Positions 63,904-64,000 of a stretch of DNA of 64,000 bases are shown here, piece by piece (within the stretch, counting starts at the first letter, position 1; every line of letters starts with the position of its first letter). The notes below the pieces were generated by a model, which worked only from the letters and a program-made list of their open reading frames with translations, was not told where the DNA came from and ran no database searches. The position numbers were made by a program, and so were the translations under genes. The stretch comes from Rhizoctonia solani (lineage: Eukaryota > Basidiomycota > Agaricomycetes > Cantharellales > Ceratobasidiaceae). The DNA is taken from the NCBI RefSeq assembly GCF_016906535.1, contig NC_057373.1:1922001-1986000 (forward strand), written 5' to 3'.

Positions 63904-64000
63904 ACTAGACTCGCTGGAGCCCTATAACTGAACGGAATAACGAATGGCCGCATGATGAGGAATCTCTTAATTATATGTATCATTACTCTGTAACACAAGT

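Overview
This window looks like nuclear DNA of a filamentous basidiomycete, most likely an Agaricomycete in the Rhizoctonia/Ceratobasidium range. The evidence is dense genes on both strands, almost every gene cut by many 45-65 nt GT-AG introns, CTAAC-type branch sites, and typically fungal families (Zn2Cys6 factor, Cln-type cyclin, white-collar-type LOV domain, DHA2 transporters). The genus is an inference. I see no operons, CRISPR arrays, convincing tRNA genes or intact transposons. Coding spans include introns; exon ends were placed by eye.

Layout. 0-8.4 kb: 3' end of an RRM protein, a small membrane protein, a vacuolar-type MFS transporter (-), an aldehyde dehydrogenase (-) and a divergent thiol/halide methyltransferase (+). 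8.4-15.2 kb: NADP-isocitrate dehydrogenase, a PARP and ribosomal protein uL16/RPL10, all (-). 17-22 kb: a Gfo/Idh/MocA oxidoreductase (+) behind a large inverted-repeat promoter element, and a G1/S cyclin (-) with a 3.6 kb gene-free upstream region. 25.8-31.3 kb: a large eIF4E-binding 4E-T-like protein (-), a tiny LYR-motif protein (+) and a short LOV photoreceptor (-). 34-44.7 kb: a basidiomycete hypothetical protein, an SR-protein kinase, a Zn2Cys6 transcription factor and the farnesyl/geranylgeranyltransferase alpha subunit. 45-53 kb: an AAAP-like permease and two tandem MFS paralogues. 54.5-57.7 kb: a probable Edc1/PNRC-type decapping activator and the E2 subunit of 2-oxoglutarate dehydrogenase. 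57.7-61.8 kb: no recognisable gene, but a cluster of hairpins. 61.8-64 kb: a MAM33/p32 mitochondrial protein and a small 4E-BP-like protein.

The genes do not form one pathway. Two themes recur. One is post-transcriptional control: RRM protein, RPL10, SRPK, a 4E-T-like protein, a 4E-BP-like protein and an Edc1/PNRC-like protein. The other is mitochondrial metabolism: ALDH, IDH, KGD2, LYRM2-like and MAM33. The most notable items are the LOV-only photoreceptor, in a lineage whose white-collar proteins normally carry extra PAS domains, and two eIF4E-binding proteins sharing the pattern YTRxxLLxLxxSPL. Next come the decapping motif at 54.5 kb, apparent reading-frame breaks in two neighbouring genes, and the promoter palindrome at 17.05-17.14 kb.
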